Source of the DNA: Symbiodinium natans
Taxonomy: Eukaryota; Sar; Dinophyceae; Suessiales; Symbiodiniaceae
DNA length: 64,000 bases
NCBI GenBank assembly: GCA_905221605.1
Contig: CAJNDS010000713.1
Coordinates: 706,664 to 770,663, forward strand
Direction: 5' to 3'
Made by a program: the position numbers and the translations under genes. The notes beneath the pieces were generated by a model. The model saw only the letters and a list, made by a program, of their open reading frames with translations. It was not told the DNA's origin and did no database searches. Shown one piece after another: positions 30,952-43,249 of the stretch; the first letter of the stretch is position 1, and the number at the start of each line of letters is the position of its first letter.

Positions 30952-32287
30952 CTGTTACATTTGCTGAACATGGCTTTTTCCAATGTTGAATTTTCTAACG
31001 GGGTGGTGGGCACGTAGTTGGTGGTTAGTCTCCTCGTTTGCTGAATGTGGCTCTTGCATGTGTTGAATGTGGTTTTAGTCAATACATAGCTCCGCATCCC
31101 CAGCAATAAAAGCCCCTGCCTGCAGAAAAAGGCACGCGCCCTGTATCTGCAACTAAACGATACTAAAAGTACATGCAATTAAAACGCATATTTGCTCACC
31201 GCAGCTATGTGGAAGCTTCGACAGCTGACAGTCTTCACTCCTGACTTCTGGCTTTGCACATTTCAGAACATGCTTCGCAGGTGTGTGCAAGCCTTGGAAG
31301 CGGCCAGCCTGCCGAATTTCTCCGCGAGCTGCTCGAGTGCCGCCTCGAAACTTGGGATTTGCTGGGCTGAGGAAGGTGAGCCCCTACTGTGTGAGGCTTC
31401 AAAGCTTTTGAGGCTTGAGATTTCCCGCGAGTCAAATTCGAGAGTAGCTCAGCTTGCAGGCGCTCGTCTTGTAGCGTATGGTGCACTTTCATTGGGCAGA
31501 CTGTGGAACGTTTTGTGAACCTCTTTGGATTGAGGCAGGGACCTGAACAAAGCCACCAGTGGTTTGAACCTCTCTCTCCCCATCTCAACTGACAGACAAG
31601 GATTCAGACTAGCTAGCTACTGGTTCATACTTAAAGATATAAGTTTGTCAATCCATGAAGCAATTTACCCTACAATCTGGTTTGAGTCAATGAGGAATGC
31701 TATGAGAGCGGGGCCTTGCAGGACAGATGCTCTTGCACGGTTGCATGCTGGTTTCCATCAAAAGCTGTCAAGAGTTTTGATGCGTACCAGAGCTTTTCTG
31801 ATGTTTTTACATATCCATGCATGATAGAAGTGGAGCTACAGTTGCAGGATTCCGAATGCTTATCCGATGAGCTGCGTGTGAAGCAAAGTACCTGTCCAGC
31901 AACTGTGGTATTGGAAGGGGGGGGGGGGGTCTGTCAACTACTTAGCTGCTGAAGTTAATTTAGCACATGTCGTGGACATATCGTCCATTTCATCTTGGCG
32001 TGCCAGTGAACCATTGCCATCTTACCATGAAGGTTGTGTGCACAAAGGGGTTGCGCAAAGCAGACAGCGGAACTGGACGTCATGAGACACTGTAGAGCCG
32101 ATGCTCATGCGATCATGTTACCGCAGCATATTCAGATATTTACTCCAAGAACATGCCAAAACAGAGTTGTTCAAAAGACAGAAACAAATCCGAAAGCGTG
32201 GTGTTGGGTTAGATGACTCAAGGCCCAAGCCCCAGGCCACGTCGCTGTCTTTCTGGAGTTCGTTGTGGATTTTTCGGTTGTTGTCAG
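30952..32287. other. No gene recognised
   Basis: Contains partial repeats of the fold-back arms up to about 31080, and a G-run near 31917-31929. No convincing coding segment. Confidence 0.3.
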
Positions 32288-32920
32288 GTGAGCATGGCTG
32301 CCTGAAGAGATACTTGGAAGCGTTGACTGATCCAGCCAGTAGCCTGGGAAGCCAGCTGAAAGAGGCGCTGAAAATGAAGCTGTTGAGAGCCGACTTCTCA
32401 GGCTTCAGACTGGGTTCACACCACTGGAATCATTACGCAGGGCAGCAGCGCATCGTGTGATTTTACCCCTCTCCATGGGGCCAAGCTTGATCGTGGGAAT
32501 CTTTCTTCGCGCGTTGACAATCTGAAAAGTCTGACAGGACGGACATGGCCGGGAGCAGTGGCAGGATGGCTCTAGTTTCGAAGGACTCTTCAGGCCCGTC
32601 TCCCTTCTGCGACAGACTTATCATTAGCCGTTTCTGCGGTTTCTCCAGTTTGAGACAAGGGCGAAGTCCGATCAGTTTCAGCCATTTCATTCAGAAGAGA
32701 GCGGTATTCTTTGCTATACTAGCGGCGTGGAACATGCGGAACACAAGCTTGTTTCGTTTGCTACGGGTGACTGTAGCCTCACCTGAGCTCAGGAGACTCC
32801 AGTCACAAGCGAGAGAGAGAGAGAGAGAGAGAGAGTACTGCGGGCCATACCAATTCTTTTAAACAGGAGACCTGAGACCGCACCGAACCGTTTGGCCCTC
32901 GCGGCCTCTTAAGCGTGCAG

Positions 32921-32964
<44 letters not shown>

Positions 32965-33946
32965 TGGAGGGAGGGAGGGAGGGAGAGGGAGGGAGGGAGG
33001 AGAGCGACGAGAGAGGGAGAGGGCATCTGACAGAGCATGTGTTTCAATGCTTTCGACTGCGCCCAGAGCCAAACTTGCCTTAGCCGCGTGCAGGCAAGGC
33101 AAGCGTTGCCAGGGCAAGGCACAAAGCCCTCCAACACAAGTCTGCTCACGTGAGGTTTCAGAATGTTGAGGCTCCACTGTCATGAGATGGATGGGTGTCA
33201 TTGGTTGTCAACAGTGGTCAAGCACAGGAGCTAGAGCCTGATTCACAAACTCGCTGTGCTGTGCAGGTCCTCTGGGCGAATGGTTGGTACGAGGGCGACT
33301 TCCTCAACAACCAACTGCATGGTCAAGGCAACCCAGCCTGCAAATGGAGGTCAGCGATTGGCGCACCAGTTCATGGTCGTCAGGCAGCTTGTGCTAGCCT
33401 GCTAGGCAGTCCTCCTCTCTTTTTGGAGTGGTTAACAGTGTCGCCATGCCAGGTACCTTGGCATGGCGAGGTGGCCACGTGTACACAGGGAGCTGGGCCG
33501 ATGCCTGAGGTTCACTTTGATTTCACATGGCTTGGGTCTGGGAAGTGAACCCTCGTCACTACGTGCCGTAGAGATCCTCATCTTGCTGTGTTCCTTCTGC
33601 GACTCTACTTAGTAGGCCTCTGTTCTTGATGCGGTTGCGGCCCTATGAGCCAGGTCCGAGATTGCAGGGAAGGGCGGGGTCGAGAGACCTGGCCAGATGG
33701 GCGCTGTTACTTGGGCAGCTACCTCAAGGCCTCGGCTGGTGTTGGCATGCTGCGGAGCTTTTGGAGCAGTATCCATTTGGGATCTCTCGAATGGTTTTGA
33801 TAGATGTTGTGTAGGTGCTCTGTGGTACTCTCCTTCCTGCAGCGGTTGTGTGAGGTCTAGATCATCCAGTGAAGTCCAGAGTGCAACATCGGAGTTGGTG
33901 CAGGACCGGCGCCACGGCTACGGATGTTTCAGGTGGCTGGCTGCCT
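32288..33946 (+). CDS. Spliced MORN-repeat protein gene (partial, at least five exons)
   Basis: Exons read by eye: 32288-32454 (EHGCLKRYLEALTDPASS...YAGQQRI); 33267-33327 (VLWANGWYEGDFLNNQLHGQ); 33453-33502 (TLAWRGGHVYTGSWAD); about 33650-33728 (GRETWPDGRCYLGSYLK); 33904-about 33943 (DRRHGYGCFRW). The phases join correctly at 32454/33267, 33327/33453 and 33728/33904; the third-exon start is ambiguous. Joined, they give successive MORN units (WYEGDF...HGQGTLAW, VYTGSW, CYLGSYLKDRRHGYGCFRW). Donors are GTGTGA, then GCAACC, GCCTGA and GCCTCG; acceptors end in CAG. GC donors are common in dinoflagellates. MORN proteins are membrane or scaffold proteins, sometimes with kinase or SET domains. Start and end of the gene are not found. 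The GA repeats at 32.8-33.0 kb lie in the first intron. Confidence 0.6.
32811..33030 (+). repeat. GA and GGGA microsatellites
   Basis: (GA)n at about 32811-32835 and 32921-32961, then GGGA/GGAG units to about 33000 and more GAGAG. They lie inside the first mapped intron of the MORN gene. Ser/Leu-repeat frames on the minus strand here are artefacts. Confidence 0.9.
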
Positions 33947-34889
33947 AGTGGTAGCCAGTGAATGAAGACTGGCAAACAAAAAAATATGTCAGCAGCTGAG
34001 GCAGGATGGCCGACAGTATTGCGGTCAGCAAGGTCCTTGGAGCTTTCATTCATTGGATTGCTTCTGGGCAGCGGCAGAAGGCCAGCTTACCGGATCTCCT
34101 GAACCATGATATGCACTTTCAATGCCACTTCATCACAGACGAGAGGGGCCAGAGAGCATCAGTCTGGCATGGCCGAGGTGGGCAGACGGCTGCCAGCACG
34201 GCGGGGGTCGCCGCTTGACACAGCAGAGCGCTTCATGATGCAGATTGGGACATATTGGGACATGTTCCGTTGAATTTCGGACCAACAGTAGCCTCCACAT
34301 TATCTGCATTATGTTGCCAAGCAAGGAGTTCTCTGGAATAGCTCCGGTTTTGCCCAGGTGTGCTCATGCCCAATGGCCGAGTTCGCGAAGGCAGTGTGAT
34401 GAGCAAGCCTTGGCTTTGGCTTGCAAATGCTGCGGAGCTTGCAATCTTAGTAGTAGTTCTCCTTGTCTTCCTGCTTCTCCTCTTACTCCTCTTTGCTTTA
34501 CTATCAATTTCGCCTGACTTGCGGCATTTGTACCGGTGGTTGTTGTGGTGCTTGTTGTCGCTACTTATAGGGGGGGGTTGCAGTCATTCTGGTTGTGTGG
34601 GCTGTGGTGAGGTCCTTTTTCGCTATGGCTGCCGTTGTGTGTGGGGCAATGCGAAGGATTCTGGTACAGATTTTCTTGCCAAGCGAGGATGCAATCTAGC
34701 AAAATTATGCAAAATTGTCGGCGGCCCACACTATGTGACAGCTTTGTTGTGCCTTGTAAGGCAGCCATTGAGAGGAGAGGTTGGACCAGCGGTCCCAGAC
34801 ATCCCCAGAAACACGAGAGACCCTCATTTTCTGGTTGGGTCTTCGAAACCTCGCAACTCTGCGTGCTGTGAACTTTCGTTTTTGAACAG
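33947..34889. other. Unassigned, possible exon near 34028-34178
   Basis: A stretch starting GKVLGAFIHWI-like after GCGGTCAG and ending before GTGGGCAG has some protein character and could be a further exon of the MORN gene. Otherwise nothing is recognised. Confidence 0.25.
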
Positions 34890-35099
34890 GTGAATGGCAC
34901 TGTGGAAAGCGTGCTCGATGGCTCTGTGAGGCGGTCTTTCGATCTTTGTTTTGTGTTGTTTTGTTGATAGAAGCCTTTGTTTCAGGTGGAGTTAGGCTCA
35001 TGGAATTTCGGAGAGATCCGGATCAGCCTCGGGGACATTAGGCCATCATTAGGCACCTTTGAGATCACCACGCAGAGTTCGGATCAGGATGTTTGCCAG
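34890..35099 (+). CDS. Two probable joined exons of unknown protein
   Basis: Exon 34890-34925 (acceptor GAACAG, donor GTGAGG) encodes VNGTVESVLDGS. Exon 34986-35099 (acceptor TTTCAG, donor GTAAAC) encodes VELGSWNFGEIRISLGD... to SDQDVCQ. Both are phase 0 and the intron is only 60 bp. The peptide has no family I recognise. They lie downstream of the MORN exons on the same strand and may be the same gene. Confidence 0.45.
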
Positions 35100-37301
35100 G
35101 TAAACGGATCCTCATCTTCTCAACTCTCAACCGTGTGGCCGCGTGGCCTCTAAGCTTCCCCTCGTAATTTTGAGTGAAAGGGCTCCGCTCGGCGTCTTTT
35201 GCCCCGTACTTCCGAAGACTTTCACAGGCTGTCCTTATTTTGCAAGGCCTCGCAAGACTCCGGGCCCGAAGGGCGGAATGTGGCGGACTGTGCCCCAAAA
35301 ACAGCTCGGAAATTTGCCCAATTTGACAGCGTGCTCGGCTTTGAAACGCCGCAAGGGCACTCGGCATCTTGTGTCACTTTGCTTCATTTTGATATTCATG
35401 GCGTTATGCCTCAGGCAAGGGCCCCACGCTTTGATGATGGGTTCTTGGAGAGCGGCAGCTCTGAGTCTCTGTAGATCTGGTGGTGGTCCTTCTTTTTGGT
35501 TTCGTAGCCATTTCGCAGCCATTTCATCACCTTCAGGACCACACGTGCCGCAAGTGTTTGGAGTCTCACCAGCGTTTCCGAGCCTTGTTCCCACCCCTGG
35601 CAGTCCTTTGCTGGCAAAGATCCGGCTGCGGAGACGGGATGTTTCGGAGTTGGCTTCTGTGCGAGAGGACAAAACGTTCGTCACCAAGTTGTACCGGATG
35701 TTTGAACATGTTTGACTCAGGCAGACAGTCTACAAAGGCAGAAAATTCGCCCAGTTGCAAGCAATCCGTGCATTGATTTCGATGTGATGCGATGTCCTTC
35801 TGAAAATGCGTGCTTAAGTCGTCCATCGTTTACTCAGGATTTCGGTGCACGTTCTTATTTCGGTTCAAAAGTTGAAGATGGTTGCATTGGGCTCAGCCCC
35901 AGTCGTTTTACCTCCATTTTGAGCTTTTCGATTCCTGAGGCACGGGCCTCAGCTGTTTTATCCTCGACGTTGATGCTCTGATGAACCGACCTTCGATACT
36001 GAACTTAATGATCGCAGGGCTTGGTCAGGTGCAAGGTGAGTCCTAAGTGCTCGAAAGAAGTTGTCTGTGTCTGAGGCCCCGTCGGCAAGGGCGAGATGTG
36101 AGGGCCTTGGTTGGGCATGTGGTGGTGGAAGAGCTTGCAGGGTGCGTCCTCTGGCTGACAAGCGTGCCACGCGGCTGCTTCACGATGACGTGCGGAACAT
36201 GACCTAGAAGTATGGCATCGGAATCCCGGAAATTCACAAGCCCACAGGGACAGGGCAGAATGTGTGCATATACTGTACTTTCAATAGCAGCTAGAGTCTT
36301 TAGGTGAATAGCAAATCTGTGCGCCAAGGATGGCACGTGTGCTGTTGCGCACGTTGCCTGCGGCCCGGCCAGCGGTGCGGGCGTCAGGGCTGTGCTGAGT
36401 GTGAACCGATGTGAGCCGATCCAACGTATCCAGCTTGTTGCCTGTGTTTCGTGTGGGTAGCCTGTCTGCTCTGTCGTCCCGCTTCAGTCTTGCCATTTGG
36501 TCCGTTCTGACCGACCTAGGACTTGTGCACCAGCTGCATGTGACGTGTAACTGTCCGATGCTGCCAGAGGCCATGGCCAGCCGCTTGCAGGCACGCAGCA
36601 GCGGCCTCAGACAGCGATGACACTGCGTCCGCCTTAGCCAGCTCGCAGCACCATGCATCCCCAACAACCCAGATGAAAGACGCATGAGGGCACCATCATC
36701 AATGATGATGCGGGAGCGACAAGGGGGTATTGAAAAAAATGATTTTTGCCAGCGCTTGGGATGTGAATTCGGTTTCTGTTGCTAGTGTTCTGCACATCCT
36801 CAGGCTTTGCCCATCCGGTCAACTTCCACCTGATGCGAGACAACGAGCGCATGGCTCCATCATCCGAGATGCCGATGTGCGCTTCTTTGGGAAACCTTTT
36901 GTCGACTCGCTATCCGGATAGTTTCCGTCCCAAACGGTTTAACACCCTTGACATATATTCCGTACATTGCCAGCTGCAGCTAGGGCTCTGTAGTGAACCA
37001 ACCACCAAATAATTTACCAAGCTTCGCCTCACCCTCGGCCTTTGGGGTGTTGGCCAGGGCACCATCCTTGATCATTCCTCTCTTCCCCTTGTCGCACTAC
37101 ACTCGAGACTCTGCTACTCGGCTGGTGTCTTCTTTGTAATCCCTATCTGTATGTGTTGGTTTGGTGTTGATCCCTCCCCTTCTGGAGTGTACGGCTGGCA
37201 GCGACACATGTAGGTCGGGACCTGCACAACTCTGCACATGCCTTCTCTACTCTACTCCTGAAAAACCAACATCAAGCCAGGATGCAAAATTCACGTGCCA
37301 G
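35100..37301. other. No gene recognised
   Basis: Short open frames on both strands without domains. A run of frames at 35143-35715 is not protein-like. Confidence 0.3.
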
Positions 37302-37462
37302 GAGTCCGAGAGAGAGGGCATCAAGAGAAAAGCGCACACCACGTGCTGGACAGGTACAAGAATGAGTTCCTCCTGAAGACTCCTAAAGAGCATGCAGAGG
37401 ACAGAGTTTGCAGTGAAGCCAGGAACATTTTGCGATGGTTTCAAGACCTGCTGGATGGCTAG
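37302..37462 (+). CDS. Probable last exon of an unknown gene
   Basis: After the acceptor-like GTGCCAG the frame reads VRERGHQEKSAHHVLDRYKN, continues in an Asp/Glu/Lys-rich helical style (EARNILRWFQDLLDG), and ends at TAG 37460-37462. The peptide is much more protein-like than its surroundings. No family is recognised and no upstream exon was found. Confidence 0.35.
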
Positions 37463-40400
37463 ATTTTGTTCGCGAGAATTGGTTTTGGGGACCCAAAGCA
37501 AGTGTGGTAGATGTTGTCATTTAGCAGTGGCGTCTTTTTTTGTTTGCAATGTGCTTGTTGAGTTACAGAGTAAAGGGTGGCAATCACATGCAGCTAGGAG
37601 GGCTGATGCTCTTTCTGGTCAAAGATGCGTTGGGTCCGGGTAGTCAGTGTCCAGCCTCAGCGGACTTTCGGTCGCAACTTGACTTTAGTTGACGTCAGCG
37701 ATGTGGGGGTTTGTTCACATTCAGACCCACCAAACCGGAAAACGCTACAGTGGTCAGTTTGGTTGCCGCAAAGAGCTGTCGGTCGCAGGGCAGCACCATG
37801 CACTGCACGTGCATCGAACCTGCAGGCCCAAGCCCCATAAGGCTTTGAAGTTCGGTTCTGTCGAACCTGATAGAGATGGAACACAAAGGAAATGAACGCG
37901 AAAGTCCAAGTTTAGTTTGTTCGTATATCATGCAATGAAGCGCCGCGCTGCATTCCCTCCATGTCCCTCCGCTCCGGGCTTCCATTGCGAGGTTCCCAAG
38001 CGTGCATTCCGAACCCATGGTAGCAGCGCCACAAACTGCGTGTTTACGTGTGACAGTCATGTGACGGCTAGGGAGGAGGTTGTTTTCATCGCAGTCTCAT
38101 CGCTGAACGCAAGAGCCCGCCCAAGCAACAGACGAGGACATGGCAAAAGCTGTGAAGCCACCGGTTGTCCACGACACTGCAGATCTGGTCCCGACGTCAG
38201 GCGTCGAACCGAAATTCCATTCCACACGTTGAGTGCATTGTCTATGGCTTTGAGACGTCGGGCACATGTTCTTGGCTGAAGACTTTTTGAGCAAGTGTGT
38301 GCATGATCAAAGTTGTGCCTGCCGAAGCAGAACCGTGTTCTGGAGGCGACCCCCACCAGTTCTACGGCATGGGAGAATACAGGCAACAGCAGTTTGTCAC
38401 ACTCACGCTTGGCATAATTCCTGTATTGAGCTGCAGGTACCACCACTATGACACAATCCGCGAGCCAACTTTCCCTCGGAAGACGCTTGCCTGTCGTCAT
38501 CAAGTTTATGCGCAAGCACGTTTTTCCAGTGGCGCATGTCATGTCCACTGGACCTCAACGGAGACGCGCTTTCAAGTCCAGGCCTGACGTTTCCAAGGGC
38601 GAGCTCGCGGCTGGCGCCACTGTGTGCGTCTCAGCTCCCACCAGCTGCAATGAGATGCCACGAGGCAGCTCATGAACCCACAAGAAGCCTGTTGATTTCA
38701 GATTCCGCGGTAGTTTCAACCGGGCTTCAAGTATAAGTTTTGTAAAGACACCAGGTGACTGGCAAGAAGCCAGTCTGCAAGGGTAGCGGCCTGGCAATTC
38801 TCAGAACGGATCGAGAAGCACCACTATGCCCAGGTCACACGCACGGATGTGTGGCATGACCCGAAGGCTCGTGCATTGAGATGTGCCGTTTGACGGCAAT
38901 CTTTGACCAATCTTCGCCAGGGAGTGCTGGGAGTGCTAATGCCGATGATAACAGGAGCCCGCCATCGTTTCCGTTGCCAAGTTCTCACCTGAGAATTATC
39001 GGCCTGTCGGACCCCGAGATTAGAAAGCGAAGTGTGAACATGTCACGCAACATGCGCAAGGAGCCTCTGTTTGGCGGGGAAGCTGCCTGCACGAGACACA
39101 TGTAGCCTCTTTTGAGTGCAGCCCGACGATGCTAGAATGTTGCCCTTTGCGCCGCTCGACATGCACTGCGCGTACTGCGCCACTGCGTTGAAGCTTGAGT
39201 CGAGGTGGGCTTTGCGGAGAATGCGCCCATGCCCACCAGCACGGTCCCGGAGGGTGCCCTGGACTTCCGGGCAGCACCCTTGGGGAGATCTTACAGAGAA
39301 TGCACGAGTCAACATTCCCAGATCTGATCCGCGGACTGCCGAGAAGCCTTTGCATGTTCGGTGCCTTGGTGCCGCCACATGATCTTGTTTGAGGCAAACC
39401 GCCTCCCCATCGGCCATGCGGACCGCCGGCCCTGGGTCTACTTCTGCACAGCGTCGGGCACTCGGCTCTGACCTCCACTCTTTGCAGACCTTGCAGGTGC
39501 CAACCTCATATGGCCAATGAGTTTTAGGCAAAGGTTCCGGTCAGGAGGGGCCTGACGCGCTAGTGGTTCTATAGCGATTCGGTTTTCGACGTTCCGAACC
39601 AGCTCAGCACGAAGTCTGAGGGGTGGTGCGGTCGTTGCCGCCTCTATCATCCGCTCCGTGGCTGGGAAGCTGATCCTGACGATGTGGCCCGCCAAGGACC
39701 TGGGCTTCGTGTCTTTGGACACACGCGTCACAAGGGTTTTATAGCAGGCCCACACAAGTGCTCATGCACTGCAGAGGCCTGAGCCTCCAGCGGTTAATAG
39801 GCAGGCAATAGGTCCAATAAGTCACGGGCACAACTGAGACACGGACTCTAAATGTGCAACATAGTGTAACGTTGTGTAACCTGCGTGTCGGCAAAATTTG
39901 CAATAGTAGGAAACCGCTGTCGCCGCGCAGGATGTCTTTGCAGCTGGAATCGTCGAGGCACGGCTCGAGCTGGGATACGAAGCTTGAGCTGAACTTTGGG
40001 TGTTGCTACCCAAGCATACTCGGATACAATCGAGAGGGTGTGTCGACGCCGGACAATGTCAGACAAGCTGCAGAGCGGTTCTCTTCTAGGCTTCTGGAGG
40101 AACGGGTGGACTTCCTCCCACATATCGCCGTTTTTAAAAAAGTTCCAGTGTTTGCTAAGTCACTTGAGTACCGGACACGGCTGTCTCCACCGCCGGATGG
40201 CAGAGTCTTGCCTTGCCGGCGACACCTCACAGCCGATATCGACTTGGGCACTCATCCTGGGTCCTTGCCGCCTTGCCAGTAGTTTCTGCTCCGGGACCCA
40301 CTGCCGTCTAGCCTGCGCGATCCTGTGCGCTTCGGCGTCTGTGCGGGCATTGGTGAGTCCACAGCTGCTTGCGAGGGGTGGACAATCAGGGGCCTGCAAC

Positions 40401-40740
40401 CTTTGCTGGAGGGTCGCCATGGAGGCTCCCTGAGATGGCACCCTTAGGCAGCAATGCCACGTCCATCATCCGTACATCGTGAGTACCGGCCAGCGGGCGA
40501 TTGTGCCCACTCGATTCCAAGTTCTGTTTGCAGACACGTGATCTGCACCTGCGAGCGCAAGGCCTTGAAACCGTATAAAACAGGGATTTCCAACTCTGTA
40601 GCCTTTGAAAGTGAACCTTTCATTGATAAGTTGCCGCATTGAAGTACTCCTGCTACACACATATCCTGCCAATGGCGTCTTCATACGGCCACCCACCAGT
40701 TCTAAGACTCTGCACACAGATGAACTGGAAGATGTATGTA
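37463..40740. other. No gene recognised
   Basis: Many short frames on both strands (for example 38057-38548 minus, 39043-39531 minus, 39854-40282 plus), none with domain motifs or consistent protein character. Confidence 0.3.
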
Positions 40741-40756
40741 TGTAGTATGTACACAT

Positions 40757-40787
<31 letters not shown>

Positions 40788-41234
40788 GTATATACATATA
40801 TGTATATGTGCGTGCGTGTGTGCGCGCGTGGGTGGGTGGGTGGGGCGGGTGGTGTGGGGTGGGTGGTGTGGGTGTGTGGGGGTGTTGAGGGTTGTGTGGG
40901 GTTGGGGTGTTGGGTGTGGTGGGTGCGTTGGTGTGTGTGTGTGGGTGTGTGGTGTGTGGGGTGTTGGGTGGTGGGTGTGTGGGTGGGTGTTGGGTGTGTG
41001 GGTGGTTATGGTTGTTACTTGTGTGTGTGTGTGGGTGTGTGGGTGTGTGGGTGTGTGGGTGTGTGGGTGGTGGGTGTGTGGTGTGTGGGTGTGTGGGTGT
41101 GTGTGGGTGTGTGGGGGTGTGTGGGTGTGTGGGTGTTGTGGGTGTGTGGGTGTGTGGGTGTGTGGGTGTGTGTGTGTGGGGTGTGTGTGGGTGGGTGTGT
41201 GTGTGTGTGGGTGGGTGTTGTGTGTGTGGGTGTT

Positions 41235-41326
<92 letters not shown>

Positions 41327-41459
41327 TTGTGGTGTGTGGTTGTGGTGTGTGTGTTGTGGTGTGTGTTTGTTGTGGTGTGTGTTTGTTGTGGTGTGTGTGT
41401 TGTGGTGTGTGTGTGTGTTGTGTGTGTGTGTTGTGTGTGTGTGTGTGTGTTGTGTGTTG

Positions 41460-41490
<31 letters not shown>

Positions 41491-41527
41491 TTGATGTGTG
41501 TTGGTGTGTGTTGGTGTGTGTGTGGTG

Positions 41528-41561
<34 letters not shown>

Positions 41562-41970
41562 TTGTGTGTGGGTGTGTGTGGGTGTGTTGTGTGTGTGGGT
41601 GTGTGTGTGTTTTGTGTGTGTGGGTGTGTGTGTGTGTGGTGGTGTGTGTGTGGTGGTTGTGTGTGTGTGTGGTGGTGTGTGTGTGTTGTTGTGTGTGGGG
41701 TGTGTGTGTGGTGTGTGTGTGTTGTGTGTGTGGGTGTGTGGGTGTGTGTGTGTGTGGTTGGTGTGTTGGTGTGTAGTGGGGGTGTGTGTGTGTGTGTGTG
41801 GTTGTGGGGGGTGTGTGGTGTGTGTGTGTGTCGTGTGTGGGTGTGGGTGTTTGTTGGTTAGTGTTGTGGGTGTGTGTGTGTGTGTGTGTGTGGGTGTGTG
41901 GGTGTGTGGGTGTGTGGGTGTGTGGGTGTGTTTGGGTGTGTGGGTGTGTGGTTGTGTGTGTGTGTGGAAA
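40741..41970 (+). repeat. About 1.2-kb AT then TG/GTGTGGG-rich microsatellite tract
   Basis: It starts with (AT)n (about 40757-40800), then becomes almost only G and T on the plus strand, with interwoven (GT)n and GTGTGG(G) units up to 41967. The purest (GT)n block is about 41238-41323. Several very long open frames on both strands (Cys/Val on plus, His/Thr on minus) are pure artefacts of the repeat. Confidence 0.95.
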
Positions 41971-42043
41971 CAGGAATTTGCATCCTGGAAAGGCTTCACC
42001 GCCAAATCCGAGCAGGGGGGCAGAGGGGGTGTGGGGGTGGCTC

Positions 42044-42220
42044 TGCCCAACGAAGCTCCCCCCCACACCCCAGGCAAACGTACCTGCCGTGGCAGCGCCT
42101 GGACATCTGCGGATGTAGCTGGCGTGCCATAACAACAACAGTCGGGCCCTTTTCGGTTTGAGTAAACCAGGTTTTCCAGTTTCAGGCCGGTTGTGACATT
42201 TGTCGTGGTTTTCCATGAAG
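42044..42220 (+). repeat. Left direct repeat (about 175 bp) flanking the decayed RT element
   Basis: Begins CCCAACGAAGCTCCC and runs to about TTTGTCGTGG(T)TTTCCATGA. The same sequence recurs at 45795-45970 in the same orientation with about a dozen differences. It could be a pseudo-LTR of a Penelope-like element. Confidence 0.8.
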
Positions 42221-42480
42221 GAAGCAGTCAAGGACGGATCCCAGAAGCTGCTTTTCGCTGCTGCTACGTCCGAGCAAAAGCGCGGCTGCTCCGCATTGAC
42301 CCCAGTTTGGGGACCTTCGCGGCAGAAGCCCTCAGCATGATTCTGATCCAGGCTGGAGTGCCTGGTGCTGTTGAAACAGCAGTGGTGGAAGAGTTTGAAA
42401 TTACCAGGGCCATCATCATCGACGTCCCCCCTGAAGCTTGCGCTCCGGAAAACAACGTACAGGGTGAGTTTTGCTCACGG
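42221..42480 (+). CDS. Possible host exon, unknown
   Basis: The frame reads GRIPEAAFRCCYVRAKARLL, then ALSMILIQAGVPGAVETAVV and EITRAIIIDVPPEACAPENN, and ends near 42461-42463 at a GTGAGT donor. It is protein-like but I recognise no domain. It starts right after the left direct repeat. Confidence 0.35.
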
Positions 42481-43042
42481 CACCGATGAGCACGGTACTA
42501 CCCATCGTTTGGGTTCAACTGCGTGCACGGAAGCTGCTCCGCAGGAGGAACTTGGCGTTCCCAATTAATCTGCAGGAAGAAACTTGCCTGCCGATAAGAA
42601 GGGATGTGGGCCTTGCACCCTGGCCACTGTTTGCTCAGCAAGTTTGTGTATCTCCGCCCTTCCTCGGGCGACAATGTCTTTCGCAGTGGCAAAGCAAGAT
42701 TCACTCGGTGAGCCTGCAAAAAAGCATCTGCCGACAACATGCGCTCCGCCGACACGGCATTTTAAAGATCCTTCATACCTTTGTGAATTTTCTCTTATAT
42801 ATCCGGGTCATCGAGTGAGTGCCATATTGCGCCGCTGGGCTGAACTGGCGACGGAAAAACCCATTTTGACTTAAGCGGCTGCGTTCGGGTGGAGCCGGCG
42901 CAGGGGGGCTTGGTGACAGGCGTTGCCGTGTCTTCGACCCACGGCCTCAAGTAGCTGTGCTCGGGTGTACCCAGCCCAGTGCAGAGGGGGAGGGGCGGTT
43001 GACAGGCATGGCTGCAAACACGGAGGACTTGGAAGCATCAAG

Positions 43043-43201
43043 ATGGACGCCCGCAAGAAGAATGAGCTCAAGGAGTGGTTAGGCCGGGTCCACCGTCAGC
43101 ATATGACCGAAGAGCAGTCCCAGACCATGGAAGCCTGCGCCGCAGCGCATGGCCTTCCTGCAAAACTGGTCGGCAAAATGAAAGGAGAAGACTTGGCCTA
43201 A
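43043..43201 (+). CDS. Possible 52-aa ORF or last exon
   Basis: From ATG 43043: MDARKKNELKEWLGRVHRQH, continuing to GLPAKLVGKMKGEDLA and TAA. It is hydrophilic and helical, and more protein-like than the flanks. No family recognised. Confidence 0.3.
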   Translation: MDARKKNELKEWLGRVHRQHMTEEQSQTMEACAAAHGLPAKLVGKMKGEDLA

Positions 43202-43249
43202 AGTTTTGGATGTCGCAATTTTCTTCAGCGATTGACTATTGAGACACCA

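Noticed and set aside
32803-33201. Ser/Leu-rich minus-strand frames
   Set aside because: Translations of GA and GGGA microsatellites.
35143-35715. 190-codon plus-strand frame as a gene
   Set aside because: Composition is not protein-like, other frames over the same bases are equally open, and there is no motif or splice logic.
40639-42231. Several 200-500 codon frames on both strands
   Set aside because: Cys/Val and His/Thr repeats come from the TG microsatellite, not from a gene.
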